This document shows, piece by piece, positions 20,761 to 32,542 of a stretch of DNA of 64,000 nucleotides (positions are counted from its first letter, which is position 1; every line of letters starts with the position of its first letter). The stretch lies in the NCBI GenBank assembly GCA_963575745.1, contig CAUYUJ010003592.1, positions 280,359-344,358 of the forward strand, given 5' to 3'. Under the pieces are notes generated by a model. That model made no database searches. It worked only from the letters and a program-made list of their open reading frames with translations, and had not been told where the DNA came from. The translations under genes were made by a program, and so were the position numbers. The stretch is from Prorocentrum cordatum. Taxonomy: Eukaryota > Sar > Dinophyceae > Prorocentrales > Prorocentraceae.

Positions 20761-23413
20761 GTGAGGCCGTCTCTGGCGAAACGCCTCGGGAAGAGGCAGG
20801 GAGAAGTTATTGATAAGGCAAAGGGATGGAGGAGGACGACTCAGCCCTCGTGGGTTCTTCGACTCGGGACCACGGGGGACCGTCTTCGGACCCTGGTGCC
20901 ATCCACCGTGGATCTGGGGCGAACAGCTCTCCCCCCCGTGCAGCACGACCTCTGGGGCCGCGGAGTAGAATAGTCACGTCGGCGTGTGTCAGGGGCGACG
21001 AGGGCGAGGGCGTGGGCAACCGAATCCGACAAGCCGGCATAAACATCAGCTGTCCGAGATCCGCGCAGGTACCTTCCATCGGCGCTGGACCTCCCTCCCC
21101 CGCGCGCGGAGCGGGCCATGGCAGGGGGGGGCCCCGGGCGCCGATCTTGGAACTCCGCGCGGAGCTCTCGTGTTGTCTAGGCTTGAGGAGGAGGAGGAGG
21201 AGGACCGAGGAGCGCTCCCCCCTGTTGTCAGCACGCTGAGATATATGGACCGGCTCGGGCTCAAAGGGTGGGGGCTGAGATAGAAGGGCCAGCTTGGGCT
21301 CAAAGGGTTCTTCAGGCTCCAGGAGAAGGAGTAGTAGGGGGCCAGATGCGAACCCTACCCCTACCCCCCACGATTTCTGAGGGGGAGGGTGGGGTAGGGC
21401 TCGCAAGTGGCCCCCTGAGGAGGACCGAGGAGCGCACCCCCCAGTTGTCAGCACGCCGAGGTAGAAGGACCGGCTCGGGCTCCGAGGGTGGGGGCCCTCG
21501 GGTGTGCGGGCTGGTCATCAGAGGCGTGTGCCGTGGAGCCTCTCCGTGTCCTGGGCCCGCCGTGGCTGGCCAGAGGAGCTCCGTCGCTGCATGTTGGGCG
21601 CCCTTCGTGGTCGCACGACTCGGGGGCAGCGATAGGGGGGGGGAGGAAAACACACACAGACACAACGAATCGTCGTTTCCTCCGAAAAGATGGGAGAATA
21701 TGGGCAGATGGGGGGAAGACATAAACCCCTGAAAATATGGGAGAATATGAGGAATATTTTTATTTGTGTGTACGTATTTATTTGTGTGTCCCAGGGCCCC
21801 TTCAGATAGGGGGGGGGAATGAGCACAAGGGGGGAGGCATCGACCCCCAGTGGCCTAGTGATCGCCGAGAGGGGCCCGAGAACCCCAGGAAGGTGCGGAT
21901 TCCCTCTCGGGGGACCATCGCCGAGCTATCGGCGATGCATCGCCGATTCCAGGTCGACGCATTCCCCCCTTGTGCCAGTCCCCCCCCTATCTTGGAGGGT
22001 GAAAGTTTGGGTCCGGCGCAGGGCGCCGGCAATGGTGTCTTTATGGGGCACAAGCGGGCGATGCATCCTCGATTGCAGTGTTCGGCGGGGGCGCCAATTG
22101 AAGCTCCCCGCCTGCACCCACGCGCGAGACTTGAGGGGAAACGAAGCAAGGGGGCGGGGGGCTCGGGAAAGGCGACGATCGATAGTATCGATGCCCCTCA
22201 ACGATGACTGTAGGCTCTCGGCCGCGGCCCCATGGCGGCAACCGCAGACGCACCGCTGCAGCCCCGACCCTCGCGTCCCCTTCTGCATCCAAGCTTCCAA
22301 TCGGGTCGCGGGGTTCAGGCTGTGGACATCGAGTCGGATCGGTACACATCTGAAGACGTGGGGGCAGACCATTCATCTCCGAAGAATCTGGGGGAACTCA
22401 TGGGTTCTCCAGCGTCAGTCGACGGACAGCAGAGGCCCTCGAGCCTTGACAATATCGACTCTGCCCTTCCCCTTCTCGAATTGCAGTCGCGACGCCGACA
22501 GAAGGATCACGCGGCGCATGCTTGAATGATGTACACAGCAATTTGGTCGGTTGCCTCAAGGGCCCTCCGCCTCACGAAACCTTCCTCGATCGCCCGCGCC
22601 AAGTCATGGCTACCCTGAGAAGCTTGCTGGAGTACGGAGTGATTGGTAGAGGTAGGGCCGAGGGAAGAGGAGATGAGTTAGTTAGCGAGGAAAGAGGAGT
22701 AGAGGAGGGCAGAGCCGACGGAGGAGGAGTAAGATAGAGGGAGAGCCGAAGGAGCAGATAATAAATTGGCATACGCACCCCAAAGACAAAAGGAGAGAGA
22801 GGGGAAGGGGCAGGGGAAGGGAACAGAAGAGAAGGAGGAGGAGGATGAGGAGGAGGAGGAGGAGGGGGAGGGAGGAGGAGGAGGAGGAGGAGGAGGAGGA
22901 GGAGGAGGAGGAGGAGGAGGAGGAGGAGGGGAAGGAAGAGGAGAGGGAGGAGGAGGAGGGGAAGGAGGAAGAGGAGGAGGGAAGGAGGAATATTGCATGC
23001 TAGTGGTAATCATGATGAGGATTGTGATGTGGATGAGGACGCAGAAAAAGAAAAAGAGTTGATTTCCCAAATAGTGCTTGCACAAAAGGTTTCTGTGAAT
23101 TTCCTGGCCGTCGTCAGCCGCTTCCGTTTTGTTTACAATCCTCTTTCCCCTCTTTCCTCCCTCTCTCATCCTCCTCTTCCTCATCATCCCCTTCTCTGTT
23201 TGATTGCAGTGCGTAGCACCTCGCTTCGAGAGCGCAAGACCTCACGTTGTCTGAGGTCCACCGTGCTGGTTTTGCTCGACGGGCTCATTCTCTGATCATC
23301 GAGCGTGCCCGCAGCAATGACTTTCATTGTTGTCGCTCCGATCCTACCCCTGCCGCCAACTCGCGTGACACAGCGCGGTCCGCCCCAACGCATGGCCTAT
23401 CCGACCATAGCAC
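20761..23413. other. Repeat-rich spacer, no intact gene
   Basis: It contains an imperfect 75-bp duplication (about 21200-21275 and 21420-21492, both with GAGGACCGAGGAGCGC, TTGTCAGCACGC and GGACCGGCTCGGGCTC), a T-rich patch (21735-21800), a (GGA)n tract (22835-22990), and at about 22231-22270 a fragment translating on the plus strand to RQPQTHRCSPD. That fragment resembles the first CCCH exon at 43.5 kb. Longer frames have biased composition and no motifs. Confidence 0.5.
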
Positions 23414-26366
23414 CTAAGAGGAGAGGTTGTATATCTGATCCATTTTTGATGTGTCATGGCCTGAGCTGGCGAACAAGCTCTTCGCTTTAAAGTACTCCCT
23501 CTTGTCGGATGAGTTCTGGACGAACACAGACTTCCGCACGCCGTAGTTCAATGGAGTAGTAGCTTTCGATGCAATCAACCAGCCAGCAGGGACGAAGAGA
23601 ATCTCACCAGCCTTCACAGTCGTGCGGTAGATCTTTATACCAGTCTCGGAATACTTGTCCAGGTCGGGTTGCGTCATGTCCTTCAGTGCATCTGTCATGT
23701 CCTTGTGCCCTTCGATCTTCTTGCCACCGTCGGTGAGGCACCCCATGCAGTCGTTGAGCTCATCATGCAGATCTCGGCATTGCCTTGGTAGGTCAGACGG
23801 AGCATGCCAGCACTGTTAGGCGAAAATTGCACGTTGATGAAATCCGAACCTTCGCCCCAAAGCCACGTGGACTCCATCCAGACCTTGCTGACTGAGCTGA
23901 TGTCCAGGATCTTTTGTTTGAATTGGTTCAAGATGTTTTTGAAGAACTGCGAGACAATCTCCTTCCCCTTTCCGGTCGGCATCGAGACCTTGTGCGTTTG
24001 GGCGAACAGTTTGTCCTGCGATGCGCCACCATGTGAGGCCTGAGCTATCGCATCACCATCTCTAAGTCGGCATGTGTTCTCCAAGTGCCCCTCCCATTCC
24101 TTCCCCCTCTGCCCTAGAGCGTTCAAGAGCGGCCTGCGAGCAGGAGGGAGGCGTGGGAAGGCAGGGCGCCCAAGGGCAAAGGCAGGAGGGTAGAGAGCGG
24201 GGAAGGGAACTTGAAGTGTTCGAGAACACATGCCGACATGGAAGGTAATGCAATAGCTCAGGGTTCACATCGATTGTGCCGCGCCTGCTTGTAGCGATCG
24301 GCCCACCAGGTCATCATCTGGCTGATCGTCTTGTGAGCCAGGAGCGGCGACACGAGGGAGTCACAGACAATGATAAACGGAGTGTCCAGAGCAGCATCAT
24401 CGATGAGAGGGATGCCATGTTTTCCTTCATATTTGTGCACCGTCGCAATTCCAGGCCCAGTCATGGTGAAGAGCGCAGGCACGACAGCATCTCTGCGGGA
24501 CTTAGATTGGATGTCATCAGCTTTAGCTTTGATATCTTCCCTGTGCTTGCGCACGAGTTCTTTTTCTTTCTCTTTTGCTCGCTGCTTCTCCTCCCTTTGC
24601 TTCGCTGTAGCCGTCAAGGCAGCATGCTTCTTTAGGTCCCCGATGGCCGACTTCAGATTCGCCTTCAGGTTCAGGGCGCTGAACTGCATCCGCTTCCACT
24701 TGGTCTGCATCTTCTTCAGCGCGTCCTCCGAATCGACAGACTTGATGGAGTCGAGGAAATCAGACATGGAGCCATGGCACCTCAGCCAGCCAGGGGTTTG
24801 CAAATTCACATCCTCAGGCTTGTACAACTTGATGGCATTGACGAGCGCCTCATCTGCATCCTTGCTGGCTTCGCCTCCGCCATCGACGTCCATCGGATCA
24901 GGCTTGTCAGTGGGCGTCTCGCTCAAGTCTTTCTTGACCTCCTGAACGCGATTAGCCATGCTTGTCATCATTCGGTTCTGTAGAGACTTCCACTCACCAA
25001 GGAGTTGAGGATGTTGTTCGCTAGGCGGTTCGGCCGCGGCCGCGGCCTGGGCGTCGGCCCCATCTCCGGCTGCGCCGTTCTCGTCGGCGGACGGCGCGCC
25101 TTGCTCTTCAAGCGCGTCGGCGTGCTTGGGCATGTACGCATGCAGACTTGGTACTTGGGCAATCAACCGCTTATGAACTGTCACAGGATCCAGCCAAGCT
25201 TCGCAGAGCGTCACCTGCACCTCGAGGGACTCCAGGTAGAGCAACTGGGTCTGCGATGCACGTTCGTCTGCGAGATGGGCGGTCGACGCAATCTTCAAGG
25301 CTTCGTGCACTGAGGTCAGCAATGTCTCCGTCGCCGCCTTCTCCTCGCCGAGCTTCCTGGAGCAAGTGTCGAACGTCGTCGCCCGCCTTCCTGCCATAGG
25401 CATGCCTCTCTTCTTCTTGGACGAATCTTCGATGCCTCCCTCCTCGCTGGCCTCGCTGTCACTCAACTCGATTGGTTCCGTAGACGCCTTCTTCCGCTTG
25501 TCTTTCTTGGCAGAGGAAAATGCTGCGGAGTCCGTATCTGACACGGCTTTCTCCGAGCTCTCGGCCGGCTCGACTGTTGCGCCAGATTCCCCCTGGAAGA
25601 ACGCGTGAGAACAAGAAGAATCGGCTTCGTGAACGCGGCGGCGCAAGGCATCGATATCAGACATCTTCACATTATTCTCAACGTTGCTACCCTCGGAAGC
25701 AAAGCTCTGCATAAATGTCTCATTGAGGTCTTGCTTTTCTTCCTTTAAGGGCACCCACAACCTTAGGCAGCCTTTGTCTCCAAAGTTGTCTCGCTCTATA
25801 TTTGGGTTGCGCTTGTGCTCGTTCCACTTCTCGAGAGCTCGTTCAGGAGTCCTTCCGAACTTGGTCTCTTGCTCGATGCAGTATTCCCTCTCTTCGTACG
25901 GAGTTGTGCCCTTCTTGTCAACCTGGGACTGTTTCTTGCCGTAGTGCTCGTTCCAACTGGCCCAGTCGATGGTCTGCTTCCTACGGAACTTAGCACATCC
26001 GATGTTCTTCTCGGCGAACTCTCGGATGGCACGGTCGCAGGTCTGGTCATCCTTCATGGTCTCGACGAATGTTGCATGCTGCTCGTTGCCCTCATGTTTT
26101 GCACGGCAGGACATGTTGTCGTAGAAAGTATTGTGGTAATTGCAGAGCCTCTTGCCCTTCTTAGCTACATGCTTGCAGCCAGTCACGATGCAGATCCTCG
26201 GAGCGCTGCTGCCGCGGCCCCGGCCCGTTCGGCCGCCGCCGCCGCGGCAGCCCTTGCCTCCCCGTCGGCTTGCCGCGGCAGCAGAGGCAGTCGGCGCGGT
26301 CACTTTTTCGGTCTCGCTGCCAGAGCCGCCGCCGCCATCCAGGCCCAGGGCCAGGTCGTCCTCCAT
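23414..26366 (-). CDS. Two-exon gene of unknown function, Cys/His N-terminal motif, frameshifted near its end
   Basis: Exon 1 (26366 to about 24267, some 700 codons) starts at the first ATG in frame. It has a Gly/Arg-rich N-terminus, a Cys/His cluster near residues 59-87 (C-x4-C, then C-x2-H and a further Cys) that may bind zinc, an acidic Ser/Asp/Glu linker with KKKRG (a possible nuclear signal), and a Lys/Glu-rich coiled-coil region before a Trp-rich end (MMTWWADRYKQARHNRC). Exon 2 (about 24039 to 23414) continues ASHGGASQDKL, then FFKNILNQFKQKILDISSV, then LRLTYQGNAEI. There the frame changes near 23760 and the adjacent frame ends with AGEILFVPAGWLIASKA and SDKREYFKAKSLF. The FVPAGW segment looks cupin-like, but this is weak. 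The frame change may be decay, assembly error or a missed intron. Function not recognised. Confidence 0.6.
24040..24266 (-). mobile_element. Introner-like intron with about 42-bp terminal inverted repeats
   Basis: The intron separating the two exons of the 23.4-26.4 kb gene. Its ends are inverted repeats: 24039-24081 and 24222-24262 share CCTGAGCTAT at the tips and GTCGGCATGTGTTCTC inside, with a few substitutions and one 2-bp gap. A GA donor (after CGATGT) and the acceptor GCTCAG keep the reading frame (HNRC joined to ASHGG). Dinoflagellates are known to use GT, GC and GA donors and to have TIR-bearing introners. Length is 227 bp. The exact splice sites are inferred from frame only. Confidence 0.65.
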
Positions 26367-26454
26367 CAGGCGGCGACGGGCAGCCGCCAGGTCAAGGCCG
26401 AACAAACGGCGCAACAGACTCAGACAACGCGTCGCGCAGTCCTTGGCAGGAGTT

Positions 26455-26469
26455 TTGAGCCAAAGCGGC
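26455..26469 (-). other. Possible spliced-leader relict
   Basis: On the minus strand GCCGCTTTGGCTCAAAA matches the spliced-leader 3' half GCCATTTTGGCTCAAG at 13 of 16 positions. It lies about 88 nt upstream of the ATG at 26366 in the sense direction. It is weaker than the site at 40.5 kb. Confidence 0.35.
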
Positions 26470-26967
26470 AGCAGGAGGGCAGGAGTAGGAGGATGTTGAT
26501 TTGCCTTTGAGCTCTTTGGGGCAACGATCCAAATCTACGACTGTTTGGGGCCTGCCAGCTCAGATCGCGCCCGACGAAGGAGACTCGCGGATCCACCGTT
26601 TTTAGACGTTTATGTTAGGGCCCCCCTACTTACTTTCAGAACAATGGTGAGGACCCTGGTTCTCACAACAAGGACGGAGGGGGGTTTGCTCTTGTTGGCT
26701 ACTACCGCGTTTACTGGTCCCCCTGACTCCTGGCATCTCGACTTCGCTGGTTCCTCGGGCCTCGCCTTCGCTGGTCAGGGGCGGGGGGCGCGGCGAGAAC
26801 GGAAGGAGGATGGGGGGGGGGACCGAATCGCTGTTTTTCGCAGAAGGGCGACGTTGAATTTGAATTTCAGAAAAGGTGGAGGGGGATTTGACCACGGTTC
26901 TCAGCATAGGGGGAGGGGGGCTTGACCATGGGTTTCAGAAAGGGAACGAACAGGGAACTTGACAATG

Positions 26968-28226
26968 GTTCCCTACCTAGGCTCTGCCTAGAAGGGTTCT
27001 TACTCTCTTTGCTTAAAGGGGCCGGGCAGTGCTACACGCCCCGGGCGGTTCCCCCAGTCCCCGCCCCGCGGTTCCCCCCAGTCCCCTGGGAGCTTTAGCC
27101 TTAGCTTTAGCTTTAGCTTAGCTTTAGCTTTAGCTGTAGTTTAGCTTTAGCTTAGCGTTTCGCTTAGCTTTTCGCTCAGCGTTTAGCTTAGCTTTAGCTT
27201 AGCTTTAGCTTAGCTTTAGCTTAGTTTGAGCTTAGCTGTAGCTTAGATGTAGCTTAGCTTTAGCTTAGTTTTAGCTTAGCTTTAGCTTAGCTTTAGCTTA
27301 GCTTTATCTTAGCTTTATCTTAGCTGTAGCTTAGCTTTAGCTTAGCTGCTGCTTAGCTTCAGCTTAGCTTCTGCTTAGCTGTAGCTTAGCTTTAGCCTAG
27401 CATTATCTTAGCTTTAGCTCAGCTTTCGCTTAGCTTCAGCTTAGCTTCAGCTTAGCTTTAGCTTAGCTTTATATTAGCTTTAGCTTAGCTTTAGCTTAGC
27501 TTTAGCTTAGCTTTAGCTGTAGCTTCAGCTTAACTTTAGCTTAGCTTTAGCTTAGCTTTAGCTTAGCCTCAGCTTAGCTTTAGCTTCGCTTTAGCTTTGG
27601 CTTAGCCTTAGCTTAGCTTTAACTTTAGCTTAGCTTTAGCTTAGCTTTTTCGCTTAGCGTTTAGCTTAGCGTTTAGCTTAGCTTTAGCTTAGCTTTAGCT
27701 TAGTTTGAGCTTAGCTGTAGCTTAGCTGTAGCTTAGCTTTAGCTTAGCTTTAGCTTAGCTTTAGCTTAGCTTTAGCTTAGCTTTAGCTTAGCTTTAGCTT
27801 AGCTTTTTCGCTTAACGCTTATCTTAGCTGTAGCTTAGCTTTAGCTTAGCTGTTGCTTAGCTTCAGCTTAGCTTTTGCCTAGCCTTAGCTTAGCTGTAGC
27901 TTAGCTTTCGCTTAGCTTCAGCTTAGCTTCAGCTTAGCTTTAGCTTTAGCTTTCGCTTCAGCTTAACTTTAGCTTAGCTTTAGCTTAGCTTTAGCATAGC
28001 CTTAGCTTAGTTTTAGCTTCGCTTTAGCTTCGGCTTAGCCTTAGCTTAGCGTTAGCTTAGCTTTAGCTTAGCTTTAGCTTAGCTTCATCTTAGATTTAGC
28101 TTAGCTTTAGCTTAGCTTTAGCTGAGTTTTAGCTTAGCTTTAGCTTAGCTTTAGCTTAGATTTACTGTTAGTACGAATGCTGCTTTCCTAGGGGCTCCAA
28201 CTCCTAGGTAGGGTCGCACTGGGATA
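26968..28226 (+). repeat. Left inverted arm: 11-bp satellite TTTAGCTTAGC
   Basis: A unique outer segment (26968-27090) is followed by about 1.06 kb of the 11-bp unit TTTAGCTTAGC with substitutions (27093-28155), then a unique inner segment ending GTCGCACTGGGATA at 28226. The array has no open frame of note. Confidence 0.95.
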
Positions 28227-29618
28227 CTTTCCAACATCAATTGAGGGGGGACCTGACCACGGTTTGGAGACAAGGTGGAGGGAGGCTTGACTTCGTTATT
28301 GTGTCGCATAACCAATATGGGCTCGACCACGCTTTATCGCTGACATAACTACGAGCCGAACCACTTATTTGTTTGAGTGGGAAGAGGGGGCGACACCGAA
28401 GCTGAGCTCTGCGCACGCGTAAGGCACTCTGGGCCCCATCGAAGACCCCGACATGCTCCTACGCGCCACGGGTGGCAACGATGATATCACGCCACATCGG
28501 TTTCGCCCAGTATTTCGAGACACAGCCATGGTCTCACGTATCTTACACCACGTAGCTTGCGGCGCTCGCGCAGCACATCTCATGTGTGTCAATGTATGGG
28601 TACATACCAAGGGCTACTGTAACTTGTTCGGCCCGCACTTCTCGCTCCTCCTCTTCCTCCTCCGCCCCCCCCTCCTCCCCATGCTTTTTCTTCCTCGATT
28701 GCTCAGCGAATTTTGAAAAGTCACTCCCTCATCCTCCTCCTTCCCCCGCAGCATTCTCCACCTAAGTCGCTAGAGGGTAAATCGACGAAACAGATGCAGC
28801 GCTCGCACGAGTCCAGGCACATCTTTTGACAAGAGCGGCGTCTGTATCTTGGACACCTCGATGCTTCAGCGGCCAAGCGGCTGCAACGAGGAGAGGGGCA
28901 ACGACGGCCGAGGTTCTTCTGTGATTGTTGGGTCCGCCCCCCTTCCGCCTCGTCCCCCATCCTCCTTCTCCTCCTCCTCATCATCATCCTGCTTTGGCTT
29001 TGGCTCAAACTCATCGCTTGGCGGAGGGGGGGGGGGGGGGCGCTTTGCGCGTCAAACGTCATCTACTGTGGCGCCGCCCATGGACCCTCCAGGGACGCGC
29101 ATCGTGACATGTTGCCCTGAGAACGGCAGGCGCCCAACAACATCCTAGACTTCGTCTGAGAACTAAAGGAGACATTGGCTTCCGAAATGCGAGATGGCGA
29201 ACTTTACGACGCTCAGGGGCACGCAATCGATTCCCATACAACAGAGGACATGAAGTTTCGAAGGTCACTGAGCGGCTTGAATCGCCAAATGTCTGTCTCC
29301 GCCCCATCAAACCCCTGTCGACGTGCGGTGCACATGAGGTCCTATTTCGTGTAATCACACTTGCAACCCAATACTTCATTGGTCTCGCTATGACGGCCTG
29401 CCTCCGCGTCTGGTTGCCTAGCCTCAGTCCCACTGGGAAAGCTAAAAGATGCCAACCCGCACGGGGTCCGCGTTGGGCTCGAGACGCACTCAAGCAATCG
29501 ATCAGCAGAGAACTGCTATGGGGACTGGGAGCGCCACAGGCACGCACTGCTGCAGCAAAACTAGCGATCTACATGCCCTTGCCTACTGCTGCCCGGCTGG
29601 CTGGTCAGCACCAGCGTG
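28227..29618. other. Spacer inside the inverted composite, possible degenerate exon
   Basis: Mostly non-coding, with a G homopolymer at 29029-29040. Between about 29450 and 29200 one minus-strand frame reads SFSFPSGTEARQPDAEAG, NEVLGCKCDYTK, an in-frame TAG (29343-29345), then DLMCTARRQGFDGAETDI and WRFKPLSDLRNFMSSVVW. This has normal protein composition and could be a decayed 3' exon of the neighbouring methyltransferase-like gene. Confidence 0.3.
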
Positions 29619-31580
29619 CTAATCAGCAATGCGTTCGTCCCGAATCGGCAAAGGACGCTCGACCTTGAAGTGATCCCCCCAAGACACTGCGTGGCCCAAG
29701 ACGTAGAACACCCACAAACCAAAGAGAGGGAGCAATATTGCGTTGCCAGCGAGGAGGCGGCCAACTGCATCGCTCAGTTCTTGGATGATTGTTTTCAGTG
29801 GTGACAGGCTGCGCCCGCCAGATAACTCCTCGTACCAGTCTAAGCCCATGCTGGACAACACCTCGCCCATGACAGCGAAGCGATCGTGGCGCCAACTGTG
29901 AGCTGTGTTCCTCGTCATCGATGTCGGGAAAATGTCTGACCCCCCAGGTCCGCGCCCAGGATGGTGGTTCAGGTCTGCAAAGAAATTATCACCAGGGGAG
30001 TTTCGGAACTCAGCAGAAACACGATCCCACTCAGTTTTGCGCTGCACCAAGCCAACTGGGCCAAGCTTGTGCAAGTAAGAGGACATAGGGAGTTTCATAA
30101 AGTTCTCCGGGAGAACCGAGGAGCGGGCCGCCGCTTTGTCCACCGCCATATTGGCCACTTCCTCTTCGGATGCTTGTAGAAAGACCGAGCCGTCAACATT
30201 GCGATTCCTCCGAACCCAACGCTCAAAATCGCGCTGTACATCAGCTGCGTTGTCAGGCCCAACCCACATCATGGTAGACCGAGACAAGCTGGCATGAAAG
30301 AGACGCTTTCGTTCCATGGGCCATCCGATCAACGTGCCGCCGACTTTTACGCTGACGCAATGATGTGATTCAAGAAGGGGTTGTTGGATCTTGTGGATTG
30401 GCATCTTGTCAGTGTTCTCGCCGAAAGCGATGTCCTCGAACCCCTTCTCTGCCCAGACCCGACGTTCACTGAGCCATGCCATGGCTGTATGCTTGTGAGA
30501 CCCTGCATCTCCCTGTCTCGATCCAGGTACACACAAATCCAAACAAGCAGGGCTCCCGAAATTGGCAAACAATGGTCTCCTCGAGGGCTCAGTGGCCTCG
30601 CAGTCCTCGAATGCCATGTCAGACGTTCTCTTCTGGCCTGGACGTGCTCTCATATTCGCCAACCTTCGGAGGATGAGTGCGTTCACCGCATTCCCTTCTG
30701 ATGCCCCATGTTTAAGGTCTGATTCGAATAAGACGAAACCCGTTTATTCGAATAAGACGAAATACCCCCACCGTCCAGCCCCAAGCCCCCCTCACCCCCT
30801 TGTGGCGGGAGAGGGAGAAGCGGGGGACATGCATCTGGTAAAGCGGACGTCCAGACGGCAGGTTTGGAACCGATTCTCACCTTGATGAAGGTTGCCACCA
30901 GGGCAAGCCGTGAAAGCACTCATCCTCGCTCTCGTCCTTATTGATCTTGGCCATCCACGCCAGGCAAGGACAAGCTGGGCACGTTGTGTTGTGGGCACAA
31001 CACTTCACCATTGCATCCGTTGGGAGGACCGCCTCACCATGCTCGGACAAGTACGCCTCTATCTCCTTGTTGCAGGCTTTGGCTTTCTCATTCGACATGG
31101 CCTTGTTAGGAATGCGCTCTTCGATGTATTTGCGGGCGGCTGGGCTTAACCTGTCCATGACGTCACTGAAGACGCAGGCCCTACCACCGTGATACCGCCT
31201 GTTGAGCCTGGTCAAGAGCTCCTTCTGCACGTTGCCCACGTCGCACGACCGAATGAACTTGAAGTAGTGCGGAGTTGTGATTCCACAAGCTTTGAACGCT
31301 GCAGGTTGTAACACCCTGGTGGCCTCAGCTGGCGTGTCATAGCCTGAGAAGTCACTGTACGCAAAGGCGCCAGGCTTGACGAGCTGACGGAGGCGCTCCC
31401 CCCACCATCCTCCACCGGCTTCGGCAAAGGACTTGGCATATTGATCAGGCCATTGCCCTAGCTCTCTCGCCGATGCTGGGCCTTCAGGGATGCTGCGCGT
31501 ATCCTCCCTGATGATAGCTTGAGCCCGCAGCTGCGAATACCCACGCCACCACGAGAGACATCCACTGATAAACGCAGTCA
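29619..31580 (-). CDS. C5-methyltransferase-like gene, two exons (5' end not defined)
   Basis: Exon A (31580 to about 30930) contains GAFAYSDFSGYDTPAEA, a motif I-like loop, then FIRSCDVGNVQKELL and CVFSDVMDRL. Exon B (about 30660 to 29619) contains NFGSPACLDLCVPGSRQGDA (motif IV-like), EDIAFGENTDKMPI (motif VI-like ENT), IGWPMERKRLFHA (motif VIII-like), MTRNTAHSWRHDRFAVMGEV (motif IX-like) and GRLLAGNAILLPLFGLWVF (motif X-like). The full order of C5-MTase motifs is present. However, motif IV has an extra Ala between Pro and Cys, so catalysis is doubtful. The frame at 31580 does not begin with ATG and no early ATG follows, so a further 5' exon is expected. The exons are separated by an intron with inverted-repeat ends. 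This gene differs clearly from the 1.5-3.1 kb gene. Confidence 0.6.
30671..30925 (-). mobile_element. Intron with terminal inverted repeats (introner-like)
   Basis: Splits the methyltransferase-like gene between the motif III-like and motif IV-like parts. The ends 30671-30696 and 30900-30925 are inverted repeats starting GGATGAGTGC and matching at about 22 of 26 positions. The interior has a direct repeat of TTCGAATAAGACGAAA (30723-30765). Splice sites could not be fixed: several GA/GC donors and AG acceptors near the arms are possible. It shares the design, but not the sequence, of the intron at 24.0-24.3 kb. Confidence 0.55.
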
Positions 31581-31599
31581 AGATCTATGTGGGGAGGTT

Positions 31600-32542
31600 T
31601 TCGTGTCTTCAGGGCGGTGGTGGGGGGATCGTGGATCGCTCAAGCGATCAAATGCCTTGTGATCGCAGATAGGCTTGCTGTGCAACAGCCCCGCGGATGT
31701 CCAATGCCCCCCCTCTGATTGAAAAACGTATCCTTAGCTCAACCCCACATCCTTGGATGCCTGCTCCATGGGTTTGCATGCCTCCGTCCTTCAGGATCTT
31801 ATAAAACAGATCGACTGCAACGTCTGGCTGAACTATCGAGAGATATCGACATGATGCATGCGCGATCTCTAAAATATCCATGGTTTGCTCTCATACGCAT
31901 GATTCTTGTAAATTGTATGACAATGTACTCGACTTGCTAAGTTTTTGAATTTTGAGCTCAGGGGGCTACTTCGAGCGATTTCGAGCAACTTCGAGCAACT
32001 TCGAGCAGGTTTCCCGGCTGTTATCCCCCCTGGGAAACGAAACGACGTTGCCAAATACATGGGAAATGTGTTGGTTTTGGTCTAGTGCTAGTAATATGGC
32101 CCTATGTGCATGCTGGCGACTTCGAGCAACTTCGAGCAATTTCGACTTTACGTTAACTCCTACATTGGACGCATTTTTATTCAATGTGATTGATTTCTGC
32201 CACGGACGCATGACTTTCGGTGCATTGTCGACTGTGTGTGCTGAGGCGTGCCCTCAAATAACTCAAGCCTTGTGTATTCCCGAAAACAAACCTCTCTCTC
32301 TGGTCCTCCTGCCCCTTGAGCCTCCTGCCCCCTCCTCCTGTTCATCCGCCCCGCACCTCAGGGGGGGGGGGGGTGCACCTCTAGGAGTAGGGACGGGGCT
32401 GCGGCCACCTCTGAGGCGAACGCCTCATCTCTTTCCCCTGGCCCCCACCTAGTTGATGTCTCGCTTGAAGGCGAATGCGCCATCTCTTTTCAATCGCGTT
32501 CTCCTGCGCCTCTTCGGTGGTGACAACTCGTTGCCAGCAGCG
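31600..32542. other. Spacer with short GAGCAACTTC repeats
   Basis: No convincing gene. TTCGAGCAACTTCGAGCAACTTCGA-type decamers recur at 31975-32010 and 32120-32145. A G12 run lies near 32358-32371. It is upstream of the methyltransferase-like exon A, so it may be intron if the minus-strand exons form one gene. Confidence 0.35.

Noticed and set aside
27093-28155. TTTAGCTTAGC array as telomere-like repeat
   Set aside because: Unit is 11 bp and differs from the TTTAGGG-type telomere; both array borders are internal and shared between two inverted copies.
28990-29012. GCTTTGGCTCAAAC on the plus strand resembling the spliced leader
   Set aside because: No plus-strand gene follows; treated as a chance match and as a caution for the other relict calls.
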